DNA of 35,280 nucleotides from Clostridia bacterium (GTDB lineage Bacteria > Bacillota > Clostridia > Oscillospirales > CAG-272). Below are positions 7,831 through 15,870 of the stretch, piece by piece; positions within the stretch are counted from its first letter, which is position 1; each line of letters begins with the position of its first letter. The notes below the pieces were generated by a model. It worked only from the letters and a program-made list of their open reading frames with translations. It was not told the origin of the DNA and did no database searches. The stretch covers positions 1 through 35,280 of the forward strand of contig JAFUPC010000049.1 in the NCBI GenBank assembly GCA_017481495.1. Direction: 5' to 3'. Both the position numbers and the translations under genes were made by a program.

Positions 7831-7928
7831 AATTATGACCATCACTTTTGCTGCGCGAAAGTGATTTCCTCTCTTATTTGGAATGTGGCGCAAGCCACAA
7901 AATACGGTCTGAACATTTATTTTCAGAC
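7831..7928 (-). repeat. Structured intercistronic element, copy C
   Basis: In transcript order: GTCTGAA/TTCAGAC (7922-7928 with 7907-7913), which overlaps the tsaE stop codon; GTGGC/GCCAC (7894-7898 with 7885-7889); an AGAGAGGAAA ribosome binding site; then a stem ATCACTTT/AAAGTGAT (7858-7865 with 7841-7848) and the tsaB start. The last stem has a different sequence from that of copies A and B but still pairs fully, which argues that the structure is kept. Confidence 0.75.
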
Positions 7929-8375
7929 TGTTTCCTTGTTTATCGTAATGGTTCGCCGGTTTTCGTCGGTGGGGTCTTTTTTGATCGTCAGACGGTAGTG
8001 CGTATCCGGCAGGGCATAAGGGATCTTTTCACACCATTCGGCAAAGCAGTAGCCGCCGCGGTCGAGGTAATCCCAATACCCGATGGAATCAAGCGAATCC
8101 TCATCGTCGATGCGGTAGAGGTCAAAATGGAACAGAAGTCCGTTTGTTCCGTGATACTCGTTGACGATGGTGTAGGTCGGACTCTGGACGTGGGATGCGG
8201 GGGCGATGATCTCCGCCACGCCGCGCACGAACGCGGTCTTCCCGGCACCGAGGTCGCCGTACATCGCGGTGAACGCGCCGCCCGGTTCCTCTGCCAGAAG
8301 ATACCGTGCAAATTCCCGCCCTGCGTTCTCCGTTTCGGCGGTATTTTCCGTTTCAAACGAAAAAATCGGTTCCAT
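7923..8375 (-). CDS. tsaE: tRNA t6A biosynthesis ATPase TsaE
   Basis: The protein has 150 residues, the usual TsaE length. It shows Walker A GDLGAGKT (residues 40-47), SPTYTIVNEY (65-74), the HFDLYR signature (83-88), and the EW pair in CFAEWCEKI near 113-114. TsaE binds and hydrolyses ATP and cycles the TsaB-TsaD complex during t6A formation. A GGAGGATG site precedes the ATG at 8375, and the gene is the first of the minus-strand operon, with a promoter about 40 bp upstream. Its stop codon lies within the first stem of intercistronic element C. Confidence 0.95.
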   Translation of the reverse strand: MEPIFSFETENTAETENAGREFARYLLAEEPGGAFTAMYGDLGAGKTAFVRGVAEIIAPASHVQSPTYTIVNEYHGTNGLLFHFDLYRIDDEDSLDSIGYWDYLDRGGYCFAEWCEKIPYALPDTHYRLTIKKDPTDENRRTITINKETV

Positions 8376-8415
8376 TGTCTGTCATCCTCCTGATTTTCTC
8401 TGAATTCTCTCCTAT

Positions 8416-8444
8416 ATTATACCACATAATACGCAATTTTGAAA
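8416..8444 (-). promoter_or_regulatory. Probable promoter of the tsaE operon
   Basis: On the minus strand a perfect TATAAT (8416-8421) lies 17 bp downstream of a weaker TTTCAA (8439-8444). It is divergent from the SRP RNA promoter about 60-110 bp away. Confidence 0.6.
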
Positions 8445-8504
8445 GAGGTTTCGGCAAATAATTGTTAGCGATGTGTGAATTTTATGAAAAATGCGGATTT
8501 CCTC

Positions 8505-8533
8505 TTGCAAAAAACGCAATTATCTGGTATAAT
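8505..8533 (+). promoter_or_regulatory. Sigma-A promoter for SRP RNA / dnaX
   Basis: TTGCAA (8505-8510) and TATAAT (8528-8533) are separated by 17 bp. Transcription would begin near 8540, just before the predicted 5' end of the SRP RNA. Confidence 0.85.
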
Positions 8534-8540
8534 ATTAAAA

Positions 8541-8835
8541 GCAAGATATGAAGTAAGGCCATACCAGCCGGGGCGTCAGCGGTGCCTTGTACCTGCAATC
8601 CGCTATAGCAGGGGTGGTTTCCTTTTATAAGGTTTTGGCTCGTGTGGTCTGCTCTGCAAGAGTATTGTCAATGACGAACGGGTCTTGCGCAATCGGATGC
8701 TGTGAACCATGTCAGGTGGGGAACCAAGCAGCAGTAAGCAGAAGTTCCGGTGTGTTGCAAGGGTGCCTGTTCCGAGGCCGTTTCTGCAGGTGCGCACATG
8801 GGGTAAGATCGAATTTTGGGTGTATGGTCTTCCTT
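8541..8835 (+). ncRNA. ffs: SRP RNA (Bacillus-type large SRP RNA, ends approximate)
   Basis: The 5' part carries the Alu-domain sequence GTGCCTTGTACCTGCAATCC, as in Bacillus scRNA. The S-domain core is at about 8702-8745: CTGTGAACCATGTCAGG, a GGAA tetraloop and AAGCAGCAGTAAGC, which is the Ffh-binding helix 8. The two ends pair: GGCCATAC (8557-8564) with GTATGGTC (8822-8829). The length of about 290 nt fits Bacillota SRP RNAs, which keep an Alu domain. It guides signal-peptide-bearing ribosomes to the membrane with Ffh. It lies directly upstream of dnaX, the conserved order in this phylum. The exact 5' and 3' ends are estimates; a T-rich stretch follows. Confidence 0.92.
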
Positions 8836-8898
8836 TGTATCTTGCTTTATCGCTTACAGGACTTGGTTTTGCAAGCGAGTACACGGAGGAGGTTCGGT

Positions 8899-10659
8899 AT
8901 GCACCAGACATTATACAGAAAATGGCGTCCGATGACATTTGACGATGTCTGCGGACAGGAGCATATCACGTCCATTCTCCGGTATCAGGTCGCAAACGCG
9001 AAGACGTCGCACGCCTATCTGTTCTGCGGTTCGAGAGGAACGGGCAAAACGACGTGCGCGAAGCTTCTTGCCCGTGCACTCAACTGCGAAAATCCGCAGA
9101 ACGGTTCTCCGTGCGGTGTGTGTGAGACCTGCCGCGGCATTCTGTCGGGTGCCATCACCGATGTCATTGAGATGGACGCCGCATCCAACAACGGCGTTGA
9201 CAACATCCGCGACATCCGCGACGACGTTGCCTATGCGCCGACGGAATGCAAAAAGCGCGTGTTCATCATCGACGAGGTGCATATGCTGTCCACATCGGCA
9301 TTCAATGCGCTTCTGAAAACGTTGGAAGAGCCGCCGGAGCACATCGTGTTCATTTTAGCGACCACCGAAATGCACAAGATTCCCGCGACCATCCTGTCGC
9401 GCTGTCAGCGGTACGATTTCCGCCGCATCGAGTCCCACGTCATCGTTTCCCGTCTGCGCACCATTGCGGACAGCGAGGGGATTTCCATTGAGGACGATGC
9501 GCTTCATCTCATCGCAAAGCTGTCTGCGGGCGGTATGCGCGATGCCATCGGTATGCTCGAATTGTGCGCCGGTGCCGCATCAACGGACGGCAGACCCATC
9601 GACACTGCCGCCGCCGCATCTCTGCTCGGAACGTCCCCCATTGAGGAGACCGCCGCCGTGGCGGATGCCGTTGCAAGACACGACATTGCCGCCGTGTTCG
9701 GCATTGTGGACAGGTTGTACCGCGAAGCGCGCGACATCGGCGTGTTCTGGCAGTCGCTCATTTCCTTTTACCGCGATATGCTGGTGTGCAGAACGGTTGC
9801 GGATTCCGCACCTCTGCTTGACTTAACGGAAAAACAACGCGCACTGCCGATGGATCTTTCCAAAAAATTCCCGCTCGGAACGCTTCTCTATCACACCCGT
9901 GTTCTGGACGAAACACTGGCGGTCTTACAGCGGAACACCGCACCCGCCCGCATCACCGTGGAAATGGCGCTTGTCCGCCTGTGCGACAGCTCTCTTGATA
10001 CTGCAAACGATGCGGTTCTGGCACGGCTGTCGTCCCTGGAAGAAGCGATCGCATCGGGCATCCCGGCACAGACGGCAATACCGGTCACAGAGACCACACC
10101 CCGTGCTGTCCAGAATGTACAGCCGACGGAAGAGGTCGCATCCCCCACCGTTTCTGTAACAGAGGACTACGGTGCGCCCCCGCCGCCCGATGACGTGCCG
10201 CCCCCGTGGGACGATGTTCCCCCGCCGGCAGAAGCCGCATCCCCGGCATCCGGTCAGGGGAGAAGGCAGACATCACCGAAACCGGCGGAAGCCGCACCAG
10301 CGCAGAGCGCAAAGAAAACGCTTCGCGCGTTTGGCGCGTGGCAGCAGGTCATGAGCCGGCTGGAAAAGCACAATCCGATGACGGTATCGTTTCTGCGGGA
10401 GTGCAAGGCGTACACCTGTGCCGACGACGGAAAATTCTACATCCGTGCCGCAAACGCATTCACCGCCGCTCTGGTAACGGCAAAAAAGGAGAACATCACA
10501 CAGCTTCTGTCCGTTCTGAACGTCGTTTCGCAGGACAGAAAGTATACGGAAGCTGATCTTGTAATCGAAAATGCGGAAGCAAAGAAGACCGACGGCTATG
10601 AAATGATCGACGAGATCATCGAAAGTGCGGGACTCTCGTCGGAGGAAAACGACGGATAA
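8899..10659 (+). CDS. dnaX: DNA polymerase III subunit gamma/tau
   Basis: The protein has 586 residues from the ATG at 8899, which is preceded by AGGAGG (8886-8891); the longer open frame upstream is SRP RNA. The AAA+ clamp-loader motor is at residues 1-360: Walker A GSRGTGKT (44-51), a zinc module with Cys 63, 72, 75 and 78, Walker B DEVH (125-128), and the SRC sensor motif (167-169). A proline-rich linker (APPPPDDVPPPWDDVPPP, about residues 430-450) leads to a C-terminal domain of about 100 residues that would contact the polymerase alpha subunit. The subunit loads the beta clamp and couples polymerases. It is followed by ybaB and recR, the standard order. Confidence 0.97.
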   Translation: MHQTLYRKWRPMTFDDVCGQEHITSILRYQVANAKTSHAYLFCGSRGTGKTTCAKLLARALNCENPQNGSPCGVCETCRGILSGAITDVIEMDAASNNGVDNIRDIRDDVAYAPTECKKRVFIIDEVHMLSTSAFNALLKTLEEPPEHIVFILATTEMHKIPATILSRCQRYDFRRIESHVIVSRLRTIADSEGISIEDDALHLIAKLSAGGMRDAIGMLELCAGAASTDGRPIDTAAAASLLGTSPIEETAAVADAVARHDIAAVFGIVDRLYREARDIGVFWQSLISFYRDMLVCRTVADSAPLLDLTEKQRALPMDLSKKFPLGTLLYHTRVLDETLAVLQRNTAPARITVEMALVRLCDSSLDTANDAVLARLSSLEEAIASGIPAQTAIPVTETTPRAVQNVQPTEEVASPTVSVTEDYGAPPPPDDVPPPWDDVPPPAEAASPASGQGRRQTSPKPAEAAPAQSAKKTLRAFGAWQQVMSRLEKHNPMTVSFLRECKAYTCADDGKFYIRAANAFTAALVTAKKENITQLLSVLNVVSQDRKYTEADLVIENAEAKKTDGYEMIDEIIESAGLSSEENDG

Positions 10660-10806
10660 TTACTGTGTTTTACAGGAACAGCCGATTATATCAACACGGC
10701 TCGTTGCCTGTGTCAAAAATATCAAAATTCATTCCAATATTATCAGCAAAACCCGGACGGGCGGCATCATACAGCTTCCCGCACGGAAAAGAAAGGATTT
10801 ATACCA

Positions 10807-11154
10807 ATGAAAGCAAGAGTACCGAAGGGCGTGGGCGGCGGAGCCCAGAACATGAACGCAATGATCCGTCAGGCACAGCAGATGCAGGAGGATATGACCG
10901 CACTGCAGGAGCAGCTTGATGCAAAGGAATATGAAATTTCCGCCGGCGGCGGTGTTGTCACCATCAAGATCAACGGCAAGAAAGAGATCATGAACATCGA
11001 CATCAAGCCGGAGATCGTGGATCCCGACGATATCGAGACCCTGACCGACGTTCTGACCGCAGGCATCAACGAAGCCATCAAGAAGGTCGAAGACGTCAAC
11101 ACCGAGGAAATGTCCAAGATCACCGGCGGCATTTCCATGCCCGGTCTGTTCTGA
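10807..11154 (+). CDS. ybaB: YbaB/EbfC family nucleoid-associated protein
   Basis: The protein has 115 residues. It has a Gly-rich start, MNAMIRQAQQMQEDMTALQ (the coiled-coil helix), then the core KEYEISAGGGVVTIKINGK, INIDIKP-like and DIETLTDVLTAGINEAIKK segments, ending ITGGISMPGLF, as is typical. YbaB/EbfC proteins are small dimeric DNA-binding proteins of the nucleoid. AAAGAAAGGA lies upstream of the ATG at 10807. A gap of 147 nt separates it from dnaX, in which I see a small CTGT/ACAG hairpin but no convincing promoter. recR begins 5 nt after its stop. Confidence 0.95.
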   Translation: MKARVPKGVGGGAQNMNAMIRQAQQMQEDMTALQEQLDAKEYEISAGGGVVTIKINGKKEIMNIDIKPEIVDPDDIETLTDVLTAGINEAIKKVEDVNTEEMSKITGGISMPGLF

Positions 11155-11159
11155 GTTTC

Positions 11160-11759
11160 ATGCCGGGATACATTCTCCCGCTTGAAAAGCTCATCGAGCA
11201 GTTCGAGCATCTGCCCGGCATCGGGCACAAAACGGCGGTACGGCTGGCATTTTCCGTTCTTGAGGGGACGGAGGAGGAGGCAGGCGCATTTGCGCAGGCG
11301 ATTCTGGATGCCAAGCACAAGGTCGTCCGCTGCAAGGTCTGTCAGAATTTAAGCGACACGGAAGTCTGCTCCGTCTGTTCCGACCCGAAACGCGACCGTT
11401 CCATGCTCTGCGTGGTCGAAGACCCCAAAGCCGTTATGGCGCTGGAGCGGGTCAAGGAGTACAACGGTCTGTACCATGTCCTGCACGGGACACTGTCCCC
11501 CATGGACGGCATCGGCCCCGAACAGCTGACCATCCGGGAACTCATCGCCCGTCTGACCGACGGTGAAGTCAAGGAAATCCTGCTGGCGACGAACCCCACC
11601 ATCGAGGGCGAAACGACGGCAGTCTATCTATCAAAACTCATAAAGCCGCTCGGCATCCGCATCAGCCGTCTTGCATACGGCGTTCCCGTCGGCGGGGACA
11701 TTGATTACGCGGATGAAGTCACACTTTTCCGGGCAATCGAAGGACGCAGGGATCTCTGA
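11160..11759 (+). CDS. recR: Recombination mediator RecR
   Basis: The protein has 199 residues, the normal length. It shows the helix-hairpin-helix HLPGIGHKTAVRLA (residues 17-30), a C4 zinc finger with Cys 58, 61, 70 and 73 (CKVCQNLSDTEVCSVC), and the TOPRIM domain with LCVVEDPKAVMALE and ATNPTIEGETTAVYL, ending RLAYGVPVGGDIDYADEVTL. RecR acts with RecO and RecF to load RecA at gapped DNA. It lies 5 nt after ybaB and is followed by a terminator-like hairpin. Confidence 0.97.
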   Translation: MPGYILPLEKLIEQFEHLPGIGHKTAVRLAFSVLEGTEEEAGAFAQAILDAKHKVVRCKVCQNLSDTEVCSVCSDPKRDRSMLCVVEDPKAVMALERVKEYNGLYHVLHGTLSPMDGIGPEQLTIRELIARLTDGEVKEILLATNPTIEGETTAVYLSKLIKPLGIRISRLAYGVPVGGDIDYADEVTLFRAIEGRRDL

Positions 11760-11765
11760 CATACA

Positions 11766-11800
11766 GCGGAGAAAGGGTACTCTGCGCCTTTCTTTTTGTA
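11766..11800 (+). terminator. Terminator after recR
   Basis: GAAAGG (11771-11776) pairs with CCTTTC (11787-11792), followed by TTTTTG. The stem is 6 bp, so the confidence is moderate. Confidence 0.6.
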
Positions 11801-11826
11801 TATTTTGAATATATGAAGTATGGCAA

Positions 11827-11942
11827 CCGTGCACTGACCTTGGTTTTCATGAAACTTTCTTGCGAAACCGGGTGCTGCACGGCGGCAAGTTTCGTTTCAA
11901 TTTAGATTTCTATGTTATCATGATTCCGTATCATGCGGAATC
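11827..11942 (+). promoter_or_regulatory. Structured region upstream of homoserine dehydrogenase
   Basis: Nested inverted repeats are visible: CCGTGCA (11827-11833) with TGCACGG (11876-11882), enclosing GGTTT (11842-11846) with AAACC (11865-11869). Further down is a perfect GATTCCG/CGGAATC (11922-11928 and 11936-11942). I see no T-box or known riboswitch core and no clear promoter, so transcript boundaries are unknown. Confidence 0.4.
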
Positions 11943-11983
11943 TCCATATAAATTTCCACATAACCCCATAAAGGAGAACCCCC

Positions 11984-13222
11984 ATGACAAACATTGCCAT
12001 TCTCGGCTTCGGCGTGGTCGGCGGCGGTGTCGCTGACGTCATTACGAAAAACAACGATACCATTGCACGCAAGACCGGTGAGCATATCAACATCAAATAT
12101 ATTCTCGATCTGCGGGAATTTCCCAATCATCCGCTCGGCGACCGTGTCGTTCACGACATGAACATCATTCTGTCCGACCCAGAGGTCACGGTCGTCGCGG
12201 AAATGATGGGCGGCGCACACCCGGCATACGACTATTCCCGTGCGGCACTCGAAGCAGGAAAGCACGTTGTCACCTCCAACAAGGAGGTCGTTGCCACGTT
12301 TGGTGCGGAGCTGCTGGAAATTGCGCGGGAACACCATGTGCGTTACCTGTTTGAAGCAAGCGTCGGCGGCGGCATTCCCGTCATCCGTCCGATGAGCTCC
12401 TGCCTTGCGGCAAATGCGCTTTACGAGGTGGACGGCATTCTCAACGGTACGACGAATTATATTCTGACCCAGATGATCCGTGCGGGCAAGTCCTTTGAGG
12501 AAGCGCTTGCCGAAGCACAGGCAAAGGGGTATGCGGAACGCAATCCCGCGGCAGATGTCGAGGGTCTGGATGCGTGCCGGAAGATCTGCATTCTGTCGGC
12601 ACTCGCATTCGGAAAATCGTTCTCTCCCGCGGATATCCATACCGAGGGCATCACGAAGATCACCCTTGATGATGTTGCGGCGGCAGAAATGTACGGCGGT
12701 GTCATCAAGCTCATCGGCAGAACCGGTCTTTGTGACCCGGACGACCCCGATTCTCCCGTTTATATGCTCGTTGCACCTCATGTGATCGCGCACGACAATC
12801 CGCTTGCGGGCGTGGACGATGTGTTCAACAGCATTCTTGTCCGCGGCAACGCGGTGGGGGATGTCATGTTCTACGGCCGCGGCGCGGGCAATCTGCCGAC
12901 GGCAAGTGCGGTCGTTGCCGACATCATTGACATCCTGTCGCACAAGGACGCGGAAATTTTCGTTCCCGGCTGGAAAACGGCTGGTGCTGATGAGCTCTGC
13001 CAGACCGAAACTCTGCCGTATGCGTTCCTTGTCAGAATGAAAGCGGAATCCCGGGGTGCGGCTGTTGCCGGGGTACGCGCGGCGTATCCGGATGCGGAGA
13101 TTCTGACCGCAGCGGACGATGACAACGGCACACTTGCGTTCGTGACCCCCGTCACCACGGAAAAGGCACTCGGAGAAGCCTTCCCGGACGGCGTTCTTTC
13201 CGCTGTCCGCATCATGCCCTGA
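11984..13222 (+). CDS. hom: Homoserine dehydrogenase
   Basis: The protein has 412 residues. The Rossmann start is AILGFGVVGGGV (5-16); HVVTSNKEVVA follows, the signature GILNGTTNYIL lies near residues 147-157, and the catalytic Asp/Lys region ADVEGLDACRKICIL is near 190. A C-terminal ACT-like segment (PYAFLVRMKAESRGAAVAGVRAAYPDAEIL is its core, split here only for description) suggests feedback control by threonine. The enzyme reduces aspartate semialdehyde to homoserine for threonine and methionine synthesis. AAAGGAG lies before the ATG at 11984. No thrC or thrB follows; a small lipoprotein gene starts 1 nt after the stop. Confidence 0.96.
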   Translation: MTNIAILGFGVVGGGVADVITKNNDTIARKTGEHINIKYILDLREFPNHPLGDRVVHDMNIILSDPEVTVVAEMMGGAHPAYDYSRAALEAGKHVVTSNKEVVATFGAELLEIAREHHVRYLFEASVGGGIPVIRPMSSCLAANALYEVDGILNGTTNYILTQMIRAGKSFEEALAEAQAKGYAERNPAADVEGLDACRKICILSALAFGKSFSPADIHTEGITKITLDDVAAAEMYGGVIKLIGRTGLCDPDDPDSPVYMLVAPHVIAHDNPLAGVDDVFNSILVRGNAVGDVMFYGRGAGNLPTASAVVADIIDILSHKDAEIFVPGWKTAGADELCQTETLPYAFLVRMKAESRGAAVAGVRAAYPDAEILTAADDDNGTLAFVTPVTTEKALGEAFPDGVLSAVRIMP

Positions 13223-13223
13223 C

Positions 13224-13766
13224 ATGGATATGAAGCAGATGCAGAATTTCCCTGCGGCTTTGCGTGTGACTGCGGTTCTTCTGGCGACGGTTCTGCTGTT
13301 GTGTACAGGATGCGCATCGGAGGCGATTCTGATGTCCTCACAGGCGTATCTCATGGAGATCAATGAGCTGGTCGTCGAGGATTTCGGTGCGCTGACCGTG
13401 ACCGAAAATCTGGATGCCGACACCACCGTGACGCAGATTTCCGACCGGCTGTATCTGACGATGGCGGCAGACCCTGTCACGGGTTATGTCCGCCGCGCGG
13501 AGCTTGCGCTGTATTTCGACCCAGATATCGAGGAGCTGGATTACTCGTCATTTTCGTATTTCTTCCTCATTATGCTGAAAGCTTATGACGAAAATATCAC
13601 AGTGACAAATATCAATTCCATCCACGATGCGCTCGGCATCGGCGATTATTCAGCCGGTGTCTCCTCTTCCATCGGCTACGGGTCGAGCAATTATTATTAC
13701 ACCGTCACGGAGGAAATGGCACTGTTTTCCGCGGAATTTATTGTTTCCGCCAATGAAACAACGTAA
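13224..13766 (+). CDS. Small lipoprotein of unknown function
   Basis: The protein has 180 residues. It has a signal peptide with a hydrophobic core (VTAVLLATVLLLC) and a lipobox ending in Cys30 (LCTGC). The mature part has no domain I recognise; it is acidic and rich in Ser/Tyr, with a run of SSSIGYGSSNYYYTV near residue 150. It would be anchored outside the membrane. It begins 1 nt after the hom stop without an obvious ribosome binding site, so translation may be coupled to hom; an alternative ATG lies at 13230. The next gene starts 21 nt after its stop. Confidence 0.75.
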   Translation: MDMKQMQNFPAALRVTAVLLATVLLLCTGCASEAILMSSQAYLMEINELVVEDFGALTVTENLDADTTVTQISDRLYLTMAADPVTGYVRRAELALYFDPDIEELDYSSFSYFFLIMLKAYDENITVTNINSIHDALGIGDYSAGVSSSIGYGSSNYYYTVTEEMALFSAEFIVSANETT

Positions 13767-13787
13767 ATCAAAGGAACCAACAGGGAT

Positions 13788-15587
13788 ATGAAAATCAGTG
13801 TAAAAGTCAATTCTCCCGTACAGAAAACGGGATATCCGCCCGAGCGGCAGTATGCGGCGGCGGATCTGTCCAATCTGGTGAAGATCGGCGCTTCGCTGTT
13901 CGGCGAGAAGCCGTATCTGCGCTTCAAGCGGAACCGCCACGATATGTCGGTGTCCTATAAGGTCTTTGACCGGATGGTGGACTGCGTGGGAAGCACCTTT
14001 GCGGAGCTGGGCGTCGGGGAATCCCCCATCGCCGTCATCGGCGAATCATCGCCGGAATGGGTCGTGACCTATCTTGCCGCGGCAAACGGCGGCGGTATGA
14101 TCGTTCCGCTCGACCGGGAGCTGGCAGAGGGGGAAATTGCGAATTTCATCCGCCGCGCACACGTCCGGTACGTCGTGCATTCCGCGCATTTCACGGAGAT
14201 GTTCCGACGGCTGGCGGGAGAACTTCCGGATGTCGTCGGTTATGCGGAGATTTCCAAAGAATTTTTCCCGTATCCCGACCAGACCGGTGCGGATGCACCG
14301 GTAACGGAGCAGTTTGTCCCGTTTGAAGCATTGGTTCGGCGCGGCACGGCACTGCTCAACGCCGGGTATCACCGGTTTACTTCCTATAAACTCGATATGG
14401 ACAAACCCGCAGTGCTTCTGTACACCTCCGGAACGACCGGAACGTCAAAAGGTGTCATGCTGTCGCAGAAGAACATCACGACGGCAGTCAATTCCAGTTA
14501 TCGGATGATCGACGTGGTGCGGGACGACGTGCTGGTGTCTGTTCTGCCCATTCACCACACCTATGAAATGACCTGCACCTATCTGACACCGCTTCTGGTC
14601 GGCGCGACCATCTGCATCAACGAAAGCCTGAAGACCGTTCTGCGCAGTATGCAGGAATATCAGCCGACGGTCATGATTCTGGTTCCTCTGTTTGTTTCCA
14701 CATTCTATAAAAAAATCATGGAGACCGTCCGCAAAAAGGGCATGGAGCAGAAAATAAAACTGGCGATGGCGGCATCAAATACCGCGCGGCGGGTCGGTGT
14801 CGATATGCGCGGCACGTTGTTTGCCGAGATCCACAAAAGCTTCGGCGGACGGCTCGACCGCATCGTCTGCGGCGGCGCACCGATGAATCCCGAAATGGGA
14901 AAATTCTTTGACGCCATCGGCATCCGTCTGACACAGGGCTACGGCATCACCGAATGCGCACCGCTCATCTCCGTTTCGCCGTTCCACTGCATCCGCACGG
15001 CATCTGTCGGACTGCCGGTTCCGGGTCTGGAAGTGCGCATCGGCGGGGAAAACGGCGAGCTGCTTGAAAATCCGCCTGCCGGAACGGTCGGGGAGATCAT
15101 TGTCCGCGGCGACAACGTCATGCTCGGGTATCAGGATGACCCCGAGAAGACCGCGGAGGTTCTGGATGCGGACGGCTGGTTCCGCACCGGCGACATCGGG
15201 TATCTCGACCGCGACGGCTATCTCTATATCACGGGCCGCGCCAAGAATGTCATCGTTCTGCACAACGGCAAAAATGTGTTCCCGGAGGAGATCGAGGAAT
15301 ATCTTGAAAAGATCGACCTCATCAGCGAATGCGCTGTCATCGGCCGCACGGCAATGGACGGGGAGACCGTCAACGTCACGGCGGTCATCTATCCCGACTT
15401 CGCCCGTGCGGAGGAGCTGGGACTCGCGGGCATTGATGCCATTTCCGAAGAACTGCGCAAACGGGTGAACCGCATCAACACGACACTGCCGATGTTCAAG
15501 CAGATCCGCGGCGTGGAGGTGCGCAAGACACCGTTTGTCAAAACGACGTCGAAAAAGATCATCCGGCATCGGATCGATGAAGAATAA
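13788..15587 (+). CDS. AMP-dependent acyl-CoA synthetase/ligase
   Basis: The protein has 599 residues and all ANL-superfamily core motifs: A3 YTSGTTGTSKGVMLS near 211, YGITECAPLI near 384, GWFRTGDIGYLD near 463, ITGRAKNVIVLHNGKNVFP near 480, and the late catalytic Lys in VKTTSKKIIR near 588. These enzymes adenylate a carboxylic acid and then usually form a CoA thioester. Its length and the GKNVFPEEIEEYL segment resemble long-chain fatty-acid CoA ligases (FadD/AACS-like). The N-terminal 60 residues are atypical, so I do not assign a substrate. AAGGAA lies upstream of the ATG at 13788. It is the last gene of the hom cluster and is followed by a strong terminator. Confidence 0.85.
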   Translation: MKISVKVNSPVQKTGYPPERQYAAADLSNLVKIGASLFGEKPYLRFKRNRHDMSVSYKVFDRMVDCVGSTFAELGVGESPIAVIGESSPEWVVTYLAAANGGGMIVPLDRELAEGEIANFIRRAHVRYVVHSAHFTEMFRRLAGELPDVVGYAEISKEFFPYPDQTGADAPVTEQFVPFEALVRRGTALLNAGYHRFTSYKLDMDKPAVLLYTSGTTGTSKGVMLSQKNITTAVNSSYRMIDVVRDDVLVSVLPIHHTYEMTCTYLTPLLVGATICINESLKTVLRSMQEYQPTVMILVPLFVSTFYKKIMETVRKKGMEQKIKLAMAASNTARRVGVDMRGTLFAEIHKSFGGRLDRIVCGGAPMNPEMGKFFDAIGIRLTQGYGITECAPLISVSPFHCIRTASVGLPVPGLEVRIGGENGELLENPPAGTVGEIIVRGDNVMLGYQDDPEKTAEVLDADGWFRTGDIGYLDRDGYLYITGRAKNVIVLHNGKNVFPEEIEEYLEKIDLISECAVIGRTAMDGETVNVTAVIYPDFARAEELGLAGIDAISEELRKRVNRINTTLPMFKQIRGVEVRKTPFVKTTSKKIIRHRIDEE

Positions 15588-15602
15588 GCAAGAAATCGAA
15601 TT

Positions 15603-15636
15603 GCCGCAGGCGGATACCTGCGGCAGCTTGTTTTTA
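15603..15636 (+). terminator. Terminator after the acyl-CoA synthetase-like gene
   Basis: A perfect 8-bp stem GCCGCAGG (15603-15610) with CCTGCGGC (15617-15624) is followed by AGCTTG and a TTTTTAT tract. Confidence 0.85.
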
Positions 15637-15762
15637 TATGGGGTTTAATAATTTGGGATGGGGTGTTTACGGAGGTGCCCATGATTACGGTGTGAACATT
15701 ATTTGTGCAAGGATGCAGGCAAAACGGTTCGCACAAGGAACTTTCCCCATGGGGCAATGACG

Positions 15763-15846
15763 TCAATTTAAGAAAAGCGGCAATCATTACGTCGGTAGGG
15801 GCGCCCCTACAGAGTTAGAGAAAGCGCGTTTTCGCCCTTAAGTTGA
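15763..15846. repeat. Small MITE-like element with terminal inverted repeats
   Basis: TCAATTTAAG (15763-15772) and CTTAAGTTGA (15837-15846) are inverted repeats with one mismatch, and the similarity continues inward (AAAAGCGG against CGAAAACGCG). The centre holds a perfect 16-bp palindrome GTAGGGGCGCCCCTAC (15795-15810). There is no coding frame. The rest of the 15637-15870 gap contains a second small palindrome (CCCCATGGGG, 15745-15754) and TTGTGC/GCACAA. Confidence 0.45.
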
Positions 15847-15870
15847 TAACATTACCTATGAATCATCCCC

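Noticed and set aside
8587..8898. Long open frame extending dnaX upstream by 104 codons
   Set aside because: The region is the SRP RNA by its Alu-domain and helix 8 sequences, and the DnaX family start with AGGAGG is at 8899.
10480..10495. A-AAA-AAG slippery heptamer in frame in dnaX
   Set aside because: It matches the E. coli dnaX frameshift heptamer, but a -1 shift here would add 22 residues and stop at 10556, close to the normal end, so it would not give a gamma-like product. No upstream stimulatory Shine-Dalgarno is seen.
11918..13480. Minus-strand open frame of 520 codons
   Set aside because: It is antisense to hom, a secure gene; such long shadow frames are common at this GC content.
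15745..15754. CCCCATGGGG palindrome
   Set aside because: It is short and could arise by chance; no second copy or linked feature is seen in the window.
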